Assembly (NCBI RefSeq): GCF_015354245.1
Contig: NZ_JADKYZ010000001.1
Coordinates: 434,001-498,000 of the forward strand
Source of the DNA: Diaphorobacter caeni
GTDB lineage: Bacteria; Pseudomonadota; Gammaproteobacteria; Burkholderiales; Burkholderiaceae_C
Length of the DNA: 64,000 nt
Reading direction: 5' to 3'
Made by a program: the position numbers and the translations under genes. Of the stretch, positions 1 through 8,695 are shown in pieces. Within the stretch, counting starts at the first letter, position 1. Each line of letters starts with the position of its first letter. The notes below the pieces were generated by a model. That model worked only from the letters and a program-made list of their open reading frames with translations. It made no database searches and had not been told where the DNA came from.

Positions 1-1
1 C

Positions 2-529
2 CCGCGCGCGACGACGCTCGAAGCGCTCGCCAAGCTGAAGGGCGTGGTGCGTCCCGATGGCACGGTGACCGCTGGCAATGCCTCCGGCGTGAACGACGGT
101 GCCTGCGCGCTGCTGCTGGCCAACGAAGAAGCCGCCAAGAAATACGGCCTGGTGCCCAAGGCGCGCGTGGTCGGCATGGCCACCGCCGGCGTGGCCCCGC
201 GCATCATGGGCTTCGGTCCCGCGCCTGCGGTGCGCAAGGTGCTGGCGCTGACCGGCCTCACGCTCGACCAGATGGACGTCATCGAGCTGAATGAAGCCTT
301 CGCCGCACAGGGCCTGGCCGTGCTGCGCGATCTGGGCATCGCCGACGACGACAAGCGCGTGAATCAGTGGGGCGGCGCCATCGCTCTGGGCCACCCGCTC
401 GGCGCGTCGGGCGCGCGTCTGGCCACGACGGCGGTGAACCAGCTGCACACGCTCGGCGGTCGCTTTGCGCTGTGCACCATGTGCATCGGCGTGGGTCAGG
501 GCATCGCCGTGATTCTGGAAAAAGTGTGA
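2..529 (+). CDS. pcaF: 3-oxoadipyl-CoA thiolase, 3' part (5' end outside window)
   Basis: This is the C-terminal 175 residues of a thiolase; the frame is open to the window's left edge. It would cleave 3-oxoadipyl-CoA with CoA to succinyl-CoA and acetyl-CoA, the last step of the beta-ketoadipate pathway. Visible family motifs are PDGTVTAGNASGVNDGA, the NEAFAAQ stretch, GGAIALGHPLGASG with the catalytic His, and CIGVGQG with the second catalytic Cys. Generic acetyl-CoA acetyltransferases share these motifs. The choice of PcaF rests on the neighbouring enol-lactonase and muconolactone isomerase genes and is therefore partly inference. The enol-lactonase gene starts about 100 bp downstream on the same strand. 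Confidence 0.8.
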   Translation, partial: PRATTLEALAKLKGVVRPDGTVTAGNASGVNDGACALLLANEEAAKKYGLVPKARVVGMATAGVAPRIMGFGPAPAVRKVLALTGLTLDQMDVIELNEAFAAQGLAVLRDLGIADDDKRVNQWGGAIALGHPLGASGARLATTAVNQLHTLGGRFALCTMCIGVGQGIAVILEKV

Positions 530-627
530 TGACGACTTCTCCCTTGTCCGTTCGTGGGTGAGGGAGAGATGACGCAGCGCGTGTGCATGAAGGCATGCTT
601 CCGCGCCGCGATGGAAGGAAAGAGACA

Positions 628-1425
628 GTGAGCAACGAACAATTCATTGCTGCCGAAGGCTGCAATCTCCGCGTTCGCGTGGAAGGCCCGCAGGACGCTC
701 CTGCGCTGGTGTTCTCCAACTCGCTTGGCACCACGCTCGAGATGTGGGACGCCCAGGCAGCGAAGTTTTCCAAGGACTTCCGCGTGGTGCGCTACGACAC
801 GCGCGGCCATGGTGGCAGCGTGGTGTCGCCCGGTGCCTACAGCTTCGATCTGCTGGGGGCGGACGTGATCGCGATTCTCGATGCGCTGAAGATCGAGCGC
901 GCGCATTTCTGCGGCATCTCCATGGGCGGCTTCATCGGCCTGTGGCTGGGCGTGAACGCAGCGTCCCGCGTGCGCAGCATCGCCGTGTGCAACAGCGCCG
1001 CCAAGATCGGCACGGCCGACGGCTGGAATACCCGCTCCGCCATGGTGCGCGAAAAGGGCGTGGCCGCGATGCGCGAGCTCGCGGACTCGTCGCCCTCGCG
1101 CTGGTTCACCGAGGCCTTCATCGCCGCGCAGCCAGCCGTGGTGCAGCGCTCGCAGTCGTGGATCGCCAACGTCGATCCGCAGGGCTACGCCGGTTGCTGC
1201 GATGCGCTCGCGGGTGCGGATCTGCGTGACCGCATCGCCAGCATCACCACGCCCACGCTGATCGTCGCGGGCAGCGCCGACCCGGTCACCACCGTGGCCG
1301 ACGGCCAGTTCATGCAGCAGCACATTCCCGGCGCGCAGCTCGCCGAGGTGCCTGCGTCCCACCTGTCCAATCTCGAAGCGCCACAGGCGTTCGACAACGC
1401 GCTGTCGCAGTTTCTGCGTGCGTGA
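628..1425 (+). CDS. pcaD: 3-oxoadipate enol-lactonase
   Basis: This 265-residue alpha/beta hydrolase is predicted to hydrolyse 3-oxoadipate enol-lactone to 3-oxoadipate. The nucleophile elbow reads GISMGG, an HG-type oxyanion region is replaced by the NSLGTTLEMW stretch typical of PcaD/CatD, and the late ASHLSNLEAP segment supplies the catalytic His. I chose the GTG at 628 because a purine-rich GGAAGGAAAGAG lies just upstream and the family begins shortly before the AEG(C)NLRVRVEG strand. An in-frame upstream codon at 583 would add 15 residues without a good ribosome site. It sits between the thiolase and a YciI-like gene in one apparent operon. Confidence 0.88.
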   Translation: MSNEQFIAAEGCNLRVRVEGPQDAPALVFSNSLGTTLEMWDAQAAKFSKDFRVVRYDTRGHGGSVVSPGAYSFDLLGADVIAILDALKIERAHFCGISMGGFIGLWLGVNAASRVRSIAVCNSAAKIGTADGWNTRSAMVREKGVAAMRELADSSPSRWFTEAFIAAQPAVVQRSQSWIANVDPQGYAGCCDALAGADLRDRIASITTPTLIVAGSADPVTTVADGQFMQQHIPGAQLAEVPASHLSNLEAPQAFDNALSQFLRA

Positions 1426-1509
1426 GTGAGGTGCCGCATCGCGCGCTTGCCGCCACGCTTGAGTGGCGCTGCGGCGACAGCCCGAACTGACAGCGGACAT
1501 CGGACATGA

Positions 1510-1544
1510 CCCGCTTGGGCATCCCTCCAGGGATGCGAAGCGGG
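1510..1544 (+). other. Intercistronic stem-loop upstream of the YciI-like gene
   Basis: Two nested perfect arms are visible: CCCGCTT (1510-1516) with AAGCGGG (1538-1544), and GCATCCCT (1519-1526) with AGGGATGC (1529-1536). No U-run follows, so it looks less like an intrinsic terminator than an mRNA-stabilising or processing hairpin inside the operon. Confidence 0.5.
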
Positions 1545-1620
1545 GACAAGAGCCGCCGGGCGCTCCATGGATCCGGCAACGATGCATGTCCCCCGTGGAT
1601 ATGCCAAAGGAGACAAAGCT

Positions 1621-1917
1621 GTGCCCTACATCATCGAGACCTTCGACAAGCCAGACCACCAGGAAGTGCGCCGTGTCGCGCGCGCAGCGCACCTGGAGTA
1701 TCTGGAGCGCAACAAGCACCTGCTGCATGCATGCGGCGCCAAGCTGGCCGACGACGGCACGGATCTTGGCGGCGGGCTGTATGTGGTGGCGCTGGACACG
1801 CGCGAGGAGGCTCAGCGCTTCATCGAAGCGGACCCGTTTTTCGTGGCGGGTCTGTTCGAGCGCGTGACGCTCACGCGTTGGCGCAAGGCGTATGTGGATG
1901 GTCGCAGCTATCTGTGA
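1621..1917 (+). CDS. YciI-like (dimeric alpha-beta barrel) protein
   Basis: This 98-residue protein begins VPYIIETFDKPDH and has the pattern of YciI/YCII-related proteins: an opening beta strand, a helix with R...HLEYLE, GG.LYVVALDTREEAQRFIEADPF, and a closing strand before W. The family includes small enzymes acting on ring-cleavage products (for example the dehydrochlorinase TftG), which would fit this operon, but the substrate here is unknown. The start is the GTG at 1621, preceded by GGAGAC. An ATG at 1567 would add 18 residues that do not resemble the family. The next gene, an SDR, begins 54 bp downstream. Confidence 0.75.
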   Translation: MPYIIETFDKPDHQEVRRVARAAHLEYLERNKHLLHACGAKLADDGTDLGGGLYVVALDTREEAQRFIEADPFFVAGLFERVTLTRWRKAYVDGRSYL

Positions 1918-1970
1918 CGCGCGCGGCCGCCTGCGGGTGGCCCGCGATATTTCCTTTGGAGACCTTTTTC

Positions 1971-2696
1971 ATGACAACCCAAGACAGGCGCGAGCGCGTT
2001 CTCATCACCGGTGGAGGTGCCGGCATCGGTGCGGCCACGGCCGAGCGCTGCCGTGCTGACGGCTACGAGCCCATCGTGATCGACCGCGTGGTCGACCATG
2101 TGCCGGGCGGCATCCAGGCCGATCTGTCGAACCCCGCCGAAACCGCGCGCGCTCTCGAGCAGGCGCTGGCCGGTGGGCCCATCACGCGCCTTGTGAACAA
2201 CGTCGGCGTGGTCGTTCCTGCAGAGGCCGAGGCGCAGACGCTCGAGCAATTCGATCTGGCCTACGCGCTCAATCTGCGCTGCTCGCTGCAATGCATGCAG
2301 GCGCTGCTGCCGGGCATGAAGGCGGCGGGCTTTGGCCGCATCGTCAACATGTCCTCGCGTGCCGCGTTGGGCAAGGATCTGCGCACCGCGTATTCCGCGA
2401 CCAAGGCCGGTCTCATCGGCATGACGCGCGTGTGGGCGCTGGAGCTCGGAGAGTTCGGCATCACGGCCAACGCCATCGGCCCCGGCCCGATCCGCACGGA
2501 ACTGTTCGATCGCGCCAACCCGCCCGATGCACCGCGCACGCAGGCCATCATCAACGCGGTGCCCGTCAAACGAGTGGGCACGCCCGAAGACGTGGCGCAC
2601 GCGACCGCATACCTGCTGGATGCGCGCAGCGGCTTCGTGACCGGCCAGATCCTGTATGTCTGCGGCGGCATGACGGTCGGCGTGGCCGGCGTCTGA
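1971..2696 (+). CDS. Short-chain dehydrogenase/reductase (SDR)
   Basis: This 241-residue classical SDR has the nucleotide-binding glycine motif TGGGAGIG near residue 15, NNVGV in place of NNAG, a catalytic Ser in MSSRAA, and the YSATK active site. The cofactor is NAD(P)H. The substrate is unknown, but its position inside an aromatic-degradation operon suggests oxidation or reduction of a ring-derived intermediate. The ATG at 1971 has TTTGGAGA upstream. It is followed by 153 bp with no recognisable signal and then the permease gene. Confidence 0.85.
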   Translation: MTTQDRRERVLITGGGAGIGAATAERCRADGYEPIVIDRVVDHVPGGIQADLSNPAETARALEQALAGGPITRLVNNVGVVVPAEAEAQTLEQFDLAYALNLRCSLQCMQALLPGMKAAGFGRIVNMSSRAALGKDLRTAYSATKAGLIGMTRVWALELGEFGITANAIGPGPIRTELFDRANPPDAPRTQAIINAVPVKRVGTPEDVAHATAYLLDARSGFVTGQILYVCGGMTVGVAGV

Positions 2697-2849
2697 TCCG
2701 CGCATCGGATCAGTCTTTCACCAGCAAAACAAAACACAACAACGGGGACGGGGCGGCGGCCTTCACGTGATGCGTCGGACAAGTGCCGCACGCGTTGCGC
2801 GGGAAGGCGGGGCGCAGCCTTGCTCTTCACAAATGACAAGCGTTTTTTC

Positions 2850-4187
2850 ATGTCCAAGATCACTGCATTTTTCACCGAGCTGATGCGGCGCTACCTGCCC
2901 GATCCGTTCGTCTTCGCGATTCTTCTCACGTTGCTCACCATGGTGCTGGCCGTCGTGGTGGAGGGCCGTCTGCCGACGGCCACCACCATGGACTGGGGCA
3001 AGGGCTTCTGGAGCCTGCTGGCCTTCACCACCCAGATGGCGGTGATTCTGGCGATGGGCTACGTGCTCGCCTCCGCACCGCTCGTCGACCGCCTGCTCAA
3101 CAGCGTGGTCGACCGCGTGCACAGCCCGCGCAAGGCCATCATCGTGGCCACGCTGGTGGGCTGCATCGGCAGCTATCTGAACTGGGGCTTCGGCCTGATG
3201 ATCGGCGGCATCGTCGCCAAGAAGCTCGCGCGGCGCGTCAAGGGCGTGCACTACCCGCTGATCATCGCGTCGGCCTATAGCGGCTTCACGATGTACGGCC
3301 TCGGCTTCTCGGCCACGATTCCCGTGCTGATCTCCACCAAGGGACACGCCTTCGAATCGAAGATGGGCCTGATCCCGCTGACCGAAACCATTTTCTCGGC
3401 ACCGATCCTGCTGACCTCGCTGGCCGTGCTGATCGTGCTGCCGCTGCTCAACGCGGCCATGCACCCCAAGGCGGGCGAGAAGGTCGTCGAGATCGATCCC
3501 TCGCTCGACAACGACGCGCCCCAAAAGACCATCGGCGAGAGCCTGCTGGGCGACGAGAACACCATCGCGCACAAGCTCAATCACAGCCGCATCCTGAGCC
3601 TGCTGATCGGGCTTGTCGGCATGGCCTACGTGGTCATGCACTTCATGAACAATGGCACGATGGATCTGAACCTGATCAACTTCTTCATCCTGTTCCTCGG
3701 CGTGCTGCTGCTCGGCACGCCGCTGAACTACGTCGAGAAGCTCAATGAAGGCGTGAAGACCATCGGCGGCATCATCCTGCAGTTCCCGTTCTACGCGGGC
3801 ATCATGGCCATCATGGCGGGCTCGGGTCTGGTCGAGAGCATCGCGCACGTGTTCGTGAACATCTCCACGCCCAACACCCTGCCGTTCTGGGGGCTCATCA
3901 GCTCGTTCCTCATCAACTTCTTTGCGCCCTCGGGCGGCGGCCACTGGGTGGTGCAGGGCCCGTTCATGATCGACGCGGCCAACGCGATGAACGCGTCGCT
4001 CGCGCAGACGTCGATGTCGGTCATGCTGGGCAACGCCTGGAACGATCTCGTGCAGCCTTTCTGGATTCTGCCCGCGCTCGCGTTGTCACGACTGAAGCTC
4101 AAGGACATCATGGGCTACACCGTGGTGTCGATGTTCGTCATCGGCGCGATCTACATCGGGGTCATCCTCGTCTGGCCGCACCTGTGA
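2850..4187 (+). CDS. AtoE-family short-chain fatty acid / small carboxylate permease
   Basis: This 445-residue polytopic inner-membrane protein belongs to the AtoE short-chain fatty acid transporter family. It starts MSKITAFFTELMRRYLPDPF, has many hydrophobic segments, and carries the family's NFFAPSGGGHWVVQGP stretch near residue 365. I chose the ATG at 2850 by family N-terminus. A TTG at 2820 is in frame but adds unrelated residues, and the ribosome site is weak in either case. In this operon it probably imports the aromatic acid or a ring-cleavage acid; the substrate is inference. Confidence 0.82.
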   Translation: MSKITAFFTELMRRYLPDPFVFAILLTLLTMVLAVVVEGRLPTATTMDWGKGFWSLLAFTTQMAVILAMGYVLASAPLVDRLLNSVVDRVHSPRKAIIVATLVGCIGSYLNWGFGLMIGGIVAKKLARRVKGVHYPLIIASAYSGFTMYGLGFSATIPVLISTKGHAFESKMGLIPLTETIFSAPILLTSLAVLIVLPLLNAAMHPKAGEKVVEIDPSLDNDAPQKTIGESLLGDENTIAHKLNHSRILSLLIGLVGMAYVVMHFMNNGTMDLNLINFFILFLGVLLLGTPLNYVEKLNEGVKTIGGIILQFPFYAGIMAIMAGSGLVESIAHVFVNISTPNTLPFWGLISSFLINFFAPSGGGHWVVQGPFMIDAANAMNASLAQTSMSVMLGNAWNDLVQPFWILPALALSRLKLKDIMGYTVVSMFVIGAIYIGVILVWPHL

Positions 4188-4275
4188 CGCTCCGATTCCC
4201 GGATTTTCCGTTTTCGCATCCCTCGCATTTTTCGCAAGTCATCAACCCTCAACCGTTTTTCCAAGGAGCAATCTC

Positions 4276-4560
4276 ATGCTGTACATGGTCGAAATGATCG
4301 TCAAGATCCCTCACTCGATGGACCCTCAAGTGGTCAATGAAATCAAGGCCAAGGAGAAGGCCTACTCGCAGCAGCTGCAGCGCGACGGCAAGTGGCGCCA
4401 TCTGTGGCGCGTGGTGGGCGAGTACTCCAACGTCAGCATCTTCGACGTGGCGAGCAACGACGAGCTGCACACGCTGCTGAACAACCTGCCGCTGTTCCCG
4501 TTCATGGAGATCAAGGTGAAGCCGCTGGCCAACCATCCGTCCTCCATCGTGCAGGAGTGA
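4276..4560 (+). CDS. catC: Muconolactone delta-isomerase
   Basis: This 94-residue protein matches muconolactone isomerase, which converts (+)-muconolactone to 3-oxoadipate enol-lactone, the substrate of the enol-lactonase at 628-1425. Characteristic segments are MLYMVEMIVKIP at the N-terminus, KEKAYSQQLQRDGKW, and LWRVVGEYSNVSIFDV followed by LPLFPFMEIKV. The length is near the family's 92-96 residues. AAGGAG lies 8 bp before the ATG. CatC belongs to the catechol branch, so the operon handles muconolactone as well as the shared lower pathway. Confidence 0.93.
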   Translation: MLYMVEMIVKIPHSMDPQVVNEIKAKEKAYSQQLQRDGKWRHLWRVVGEYSNVSIFDVASNDELHTLLNNLPLFPFMEIKVKPLANHPSSIVQE

Positions 4561-4596
4561 TGACCGCGCGCTGAGCGCGGACGTCCAAACCCACAA

Positions 4597-4621
4597 GGCC
4601 CGCGTCCACGAGACGCGGGCC
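4597..4621 (+). terminator. Hairpin between catC and the Bug gene
   Basis: A perfect 10-bp stem GGCCCGCGTC / GACGCGGGCC encloses a 5-nt loop, 36 bp after catC. There is no U-run, so it may be an attenuator or an mRNA 3'-end stabiliser rather than a full terminator. Confidence 0.5.
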
Positions 4622-4683
4622 CGTGCATCGCGCGCACGTCATCTTTCCAGTCCATTCTTTTGAAGCATCGAGGAAACAAACAC

Positions 4684-5688
4684 ATGGCACTTCGCAACAC
4701 CCCGCGTCGCACCGTTCTGAGCACCATGGCAACCCTGACCATGGCATCCTGCGCACTGGCTCTTCCGTTCGCCGCGACGGCCAACGACAACTTTCCGAAC
4801 AAGCCGATCACCATCGTCGTGCCGTTCTCCGCGGGCGGCACGACCGACATCTTGGCGCGCGTGATCGCGCAGGATCTGGGCAAGCAGCTCGGCCAGTCCG
4901 TGGTGGTGGACAACCGCGCCGGTGCGGGCGGCAACATCGGCGGTGCGCTGGCGGCACGCGCGCCTGCGGATGGCTACACGCTGTTCATGGGCACTGTGGG
5001 CACGCATGCCATCAACGAGGCGCTCTACAAGAAGATGCCGTTCAATCCGGGCAAGGATTTCCAGCCGCTGTCGCGCGTGGCGAACGTGCCCAATCTGCTG
5101 GTCGCCAATCCCAATCAACCCTTTCGCACGGTGCCCGAGCTGATCGCCTATGCCAAGGCGCATCCTGGTCAGGTGAACTTCGGTTCGTCGGGCAGCGGCA
5201 GCTCGATCCATCTGTCGGGCGAGCTGTTCAAGATGATGGCCAAGGTCGACATGGTGCACGTGCCCTACAAGGGCAGCGCACCGGCCGTGACCGACCTGCT
5301 GGGCAACCAGATCGCGATCATGTTCGACAACATGCCATCCGCCATTTCGCACGTGCGCGCGGGCAAGCTGCGCCCCATTGCGGTGACCACGCCCAAGCGT
5401 TCTCCCGAGCTGCCGGATGTTCCGACGATTGCCGAGGCCGGAGTGCCGGGGTATGAGGCGACATCGTGGTTCGGTCTGTTCACGACAGCGGGCACGCCCA
5501 AGCCCGTGGTGGACAAGCTGAGCGCGGCGCTGGCGAAGTCGCTGGCGGCACCTGCGGTGCGCAGCAAGATCAAGGAGCAGGGTGGAGAAGTGGTCAGCGA
5601 GACGCCTGAGCAGTTCGCCGCCTTCATCAAGACCGAAGCCGACAAGTGGGCCAAGGTGGTCAAGGCCTCCGGCGCCACGGCGGATTGA
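4684..5688 (+). CDS. Bug-family (TTT) periplasmic solute-binding protein
   Basis: This 334-residue secreted receptor belongs to the tripartite tricarboxylate transporter (Bug) family. An N-terminal Sec signal ends near ATANDNFPNKPI. The mature part has the usual ITIVVPFSAGGTTDILARV, VVVDNRAGAGGNIG and GYTLFMG motifs. GAGGAAAC precedes the ATG at 4684. No TctA/TctB membrane partners are nearby, which is common for the expanded Bug family in Burkholderiales. Its place at the end of the aromatic operon suggests it binds an aromatic or dicarboxylate compound, but the ligand is not readable from sequence. Confidence 0.9.
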   Translation: MALRNTPRRTVLSTMATLTMASCALALPFAATANDNFPNKPITIVVPFSAGGTTDILARVIAQDLGKQLGQSVVVDNRAGAGGNIGGALAARAPADGYTLFMGTVGTHAINEALYKKMPFNPGKDFQPLSRVANVPNLLVANPNQPFRTVPELIAYAKAHPGQVNFGSSGSGSSIHLSGELFKMMAKVDMVHVPYKGSAPAVTDLLGNQIAIMFDNMPSAISHVRAGKLRPIAVTTPKRSPELPDVPTIAEAGVPGYEATSWFGLFTTAGTPKPVVDKLSAALAKSLAAPAVRSKIKEQGGEVVSETPEQFAAFIKTEADKWAKVVKASGATAD

Positions 5689-5734
5689 TTTTTCCCGTTT
5701 GGCTTTCGGGGTCGCCGCCGCGCCCGATGGTGGC

Positions 5735-7651
5735 TCAATCCTTGTGATCGGGCGCTTTTTCCGGGTGCAGGTTCTTTCCGTAGATCGCCATCGTTTCCTG
5801 CTCGGTCAGCGGGCGTTTGGACGTTGATTCGCGCTCGTGTTCCTGGCGTTCCTTGGCCATCTGTTCGACGAGCTGGGCGCGGCCCTGTTTGGCGACGGCC
5901 AGCATGGCGGCGTTGTCGTTGTGGTGCTGGTACATGAGGTTGGCCAGCTCGATGTTGTGCTTGCGAAAGCGCTCGGTCACGTAGGCGGCTTCTTCGGGGG
6001 GCAGACCCACGAGTTCGAGCACGGTGCGGCCGGTGACGAGGCTGGATTCGAAGAGCTCGCGCTCGACGCACGTGACGCCGAGATCGCGCAGCTGGTTCCA
6101 GTGCGTCACGTCGCGTGCGCGGGCGACGATCTTGAGGTGCGGAAAGTGCTTCTTCACGTTCTGCACGATCTTGAGGGATTGCTCGGGCGTGTCCACGGCG
6201 ACGACGATCACCTTGGCTTGTTCCGCGCCCGCGATGCGCAGCAGGTTCACGCGGGTGGCGTCGCCGTAGAACACGCGGTAGCCGAAGGTATGGGCAACCT
6301 CGAGCATCTCCACGCTGTGGTCGAGCACGGTGGCGGGCGTGCCCTGGGCGAGCAGCATGCGGGCGACGATCTGGCCGTAGCGGCCAAAGCCGGTGATGAT
6401 GACCGGCGCGGATTGCGGCTCGGAAATCTCCTTCACGCTGTCGGGCGTCTTCTTGAGCGTGGCGAAGCGCTTGAGCAGCACGCGGTCCATCACCACCAGC
6501 AGCAGCGGCGTGAGCAGCATCGACAGCGCCACGGCGCCGATCAGGAGCGACGCGGCTTCGGTGGGAATCGCGCGGAAAGTGGCGCCCGTCTGGAACACGA
6601 CGAAGGCGAATTCACCGCCCTGCGCGAGCAGCAGCGTGAACACCGGTCGCTCCTGATACGGCATCTTCGTGATGGTGGCGAGCGCGTAGATGACGATGGC
6701 CTTGAGCACCAGAAACCCGACCAGCAGCGCGAGCATCGCCCAGGGGGACGCGAGGATCACGCCGAAGTCGATGCTCATGCCGACCGCGATGAAGAACAGG
6801 CCGAGCAACAGGCCCTTGAAGGGCTCGATGTCGGTCTCGAGCTCGCGGCGGAATTCGCTGTCGGCCAGCAGCACGCCCGCGAGAAACGCGCCGAGCGCCA
6901 TCGACAGGCCGACGGTGAGCATCAGCATGGCGATGCTCACCACGAGGAACAGCGCGGTGGCGGTGAAGATCTCGGGCGTCTTGCTCTTGGCGATCCAGCG
7001 CAGCAGCGGACGCAGCAGCAGACGGCCGCCGATGATGATCGCGCCGACCATGCCGATGATCTTGGCGGCCTCCCACATCATCTGCGTCGGATCGTGGTGC
7101 GGGGTGGTGTGGCCCTGCGTCACCTCGGCACCCACGCCGAGCAGCGGCAGCAGCGCCAGAATCGGGATCGCCGCGACGTCCTGGAACAGCAGGATCGAGA
7201 ACGCCTTCTGGCCGCTGTCGGTGCGCATGAGGTTGCGCTCTTCGATGGACTGCAGGGCGATCGCAGTGGACGACAGGGCGAGGCCGAGCGCGCCGACGAG
7301 CGCCACGCGCCATGGCATGCCGAGCGCCCAGGCCACGCCCCAGAGCAGCACCGCGCATCCGGCCATCTGCGCGATGCCGAGGCCGAAGATCGGCCGCCTG
7401 AGGCTCCACAGGCGGCTGGGCTGCAATTCGAGGCCGATGAGAAACAGCATCAGCACCACGCCGAATTCGGCGAAGTGAAGAATGTCCTGCACATTGCTGA
7501 CCAGCCCCAGCCCCCAGGGCCCGATGGCGATGCCTGCGGCGAGGTAGCCGATGATGGCGCCCAACCCGAGGGCGCGGGCGATGGGCACGGCGATCACGGC
7601 CGCCGCCAGATAGGTGAAGCCGTAAGTGAGCCAGGTGGGCGCGTTGGACAT
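5735..7651 (-). CDS. Kef-type monovalent cation:proton antiporter with RCK domain
   Basis: This 638-residue CPA2-family protein has about 12 membrane segments in the first ~390 residues (GLGAIIGYLAAGIAIGPWGL is typical). It continues with a cytoplasmic TrkA-N (RCK) domain starting with the Rossmann motif ITGFGRYGQIVARML and ending near residue 545. A charged tail (KERQEHERESTSKRPL) follows. It resembles KefB/KefC and would exchange K+ or Na+ for protons, gated by nucleotide or glutathione adducts. No KefF/KefG ancillary gene is adjacent. It is convergent with the Bug gene. Confidence 0.88.
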   Translation of the reverse strand: MSNAPTWLTYGFTYLAAAVIAVPIARALGLGAIIGYLAAGIAIGPWGLGLVSNVQDILHFAEFGVVLMLFLIGLELQPSRLWSLRRPIFGLGIAQMAGCAVLLWGVAWALGMPWRVALVGALGLALSSTAIALQSIEERNLMRTDSGQKAFSILLFQDVAAIPILALLPLLGVGAEVTQGHTTPHHDPTQMMWEAAKIIGMVGAIIIGGRLLLRPLLRWIAKSKTPEIFTATALFLVVSIAMLMLTVGLSMALGAFLAGVLLADSEFRRELETDIEPFKGLLLGLFFIAVGMSIDFGVILASPWAMLALLVGFLVLKAIVIYALATITKMPYQERPVFTLLLAQGGEFAFVVFQTGATFRAIPTEAASLLIGAVALSMLLTPLLLVVMDRVLLKRFATLKKTPDSVKEISEPQSAPVIITGFGRYGQIVARMLLAQGTPATVLDHSVEMLEVAHTFGYRVFYGDATRVNLLRIAGAEQAKVIVVAVDTPEQSLKIVQNVKKHFPHLKIVARARDVTHWNQLRDLGVTCVERELFESSLVTGRTVLELVGLPPEEAAYVTERFRKHNIELANLMYQHHNDNAAMLAVAKQGRAQLVEQMAKERQEHERESTSKRPLTEQETMAIYGKNLHPEKAPDHKD

Positions 7652-7951
7652 GGGCCGGTGCTGATGCTGCTGTTGTAGTCGGAATGGTGCGTCGCGAACG
7701 GAATGGGAGGACGCCCATTCCGCAGGTCGGATTCTGATTCTGATTCTGATTCACCGGAGCCACCCCGTGCAGAAGTGGGACTTTCGGCGGTCGCCGCAGT
7801 TGTAAATATTCGTTATTGTCTTGGTGCGCGCTCTGATATGCGGCCCCGCTCAGCGCGCACGCCTGCCGCTGCATAGAATTCCTGCTTCTTTGATTTGCCG
7901 ATTGGCAAGCAGTTGTCAATTGATTCGCGCGGGCGGAAGTGGAGTGATCTG
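7652..7951. other. Divergent intergenic region with a hairpin and a hexamer tandem repeat
   Basis: This 300-bp gap separates the antiporter (-) and the LysE gene (+), so it must hold both promoters. It contains a perfect 9-bp dyad CGGAATGGG (7699-7707) / CCCATTCCG (7714-7722), and 3.8 copies of GATTCT at 7730-7752. I could not place convincing -35/-10 pairs. Confidence 0.6.
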
Positions 7952-8593
7952 ATGGAATGGCATACGTGGGTGGCGTTTTTTGTGGCTTCCTGGGTGATCG
8001 CCATCTCGCCCGGTTCCGGCGCGGTGCTGAGCATGAGCCATGGCCTGTCGTACGGCGTGCGCAAGACCGAGGGCACGATCATCGGGCTGGAGATCGGTCT
8101 GCTGTTCATTCTGCTGGTGGCGGGGGCGGGCGTGGGTTCGCTGCTGGTGGCGTCGGAGATGGCATTCAACGTGGTCAAGGTGCTCGGCGCCTGCTACCTG
8201 ATCTATCTGGGCTTCATGCAGTGGCGCTCGGGCGCGGGCAGCCCCGTGGAGGCGGGCGCGGAGGTCGCGCCGATGAGCCTGCGCCGCCGCATCCTCACCG
8301 GCATGCTCACCAACGCCACCAATCCCAAGGGCATCGTCTTCATGGTTGCGGTGCTGCCGCAGTTCATGACCGATACCAAGCCGCTGTGGATGCAGCTGGC
8401 CGTCATGGCGGTCACGCTGATCGGCGTCGACATGATCGTGATGACCGGTTATGCCGCGAGCGCCAGCGCGCTGCGCCGCTGGATGCGCAGCGAGCGCGCC
8501 ATGCGCAACCAGAACCGGGTGTTCGGCGGTCTGCTGATGCTGGTCGGCACGGGGCTGTTCTTCGTCAAGCGCGGCGGCCAGAGCGCAGCCTGA
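7952..8593 (+). CDS. LysE/RhtB-family amino acid exporter
   Basis: This 213-residue inner-membrane protein has about six hydrophobic segments and the LysE-family signature ISPGSGAVLSMSHGLSYGVR near residue 22, then IYLGFMQWRSG and NATNPKGIVFMVAVLPQF. It would export an amino acid or related metabolite. I chose the ATG at 7952 (MEWHTW) because the family starts here and GGAAGTGGAG lies upstream; an in-frame ATG at 7895 would add 19 polar residues. The orphan parA follows about 100 bp later on the same strand. Confidence 0.85.
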   Translation: MEWHTWVAFFVASWVIAISPGSGAVLSMSHGLSYGVRKTEGTIIGLEIGLLFILLVAGAGVGSLLVASEMAFNVVKVLGACYLIYLGFMQWRSGAGSPVEAGAEVAPMSLRRRILTGMLTNATNPKGIVFMVAVLPQFMTDTKPLWMQLAVMAVTLIGVDMIVMTGYAASASALRRWMRSERAMRNQNRVFGGLLMLVGTGLFFVKRGGQSAA

Positions 8594-8695
8594 ACGTCTG
8601 AGGGCGACCCGCCGAACGCAGGTGGATACACGCGGCTTGGCGTGAGAAACACCAAGCGACTACCATTGCGTCCACATTCTGCAAAGGAGTCGGGC

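Noticed and set aside
5837-7678. 613-codon open frame opposite the Kef-type antiporter
   Set aside because: It is antisense to a clear membrane transporter; its translation is His/Glu/Arg-rich low-complexity, as expected from GC-rich codon bias.
7730-7752. GATTCT hexamer tract considered as a CRISPR or iteron array
   Set aside because: Only 3.8 contiguous units without spacers and no replication or cas genes; kept only as a simple repeat.
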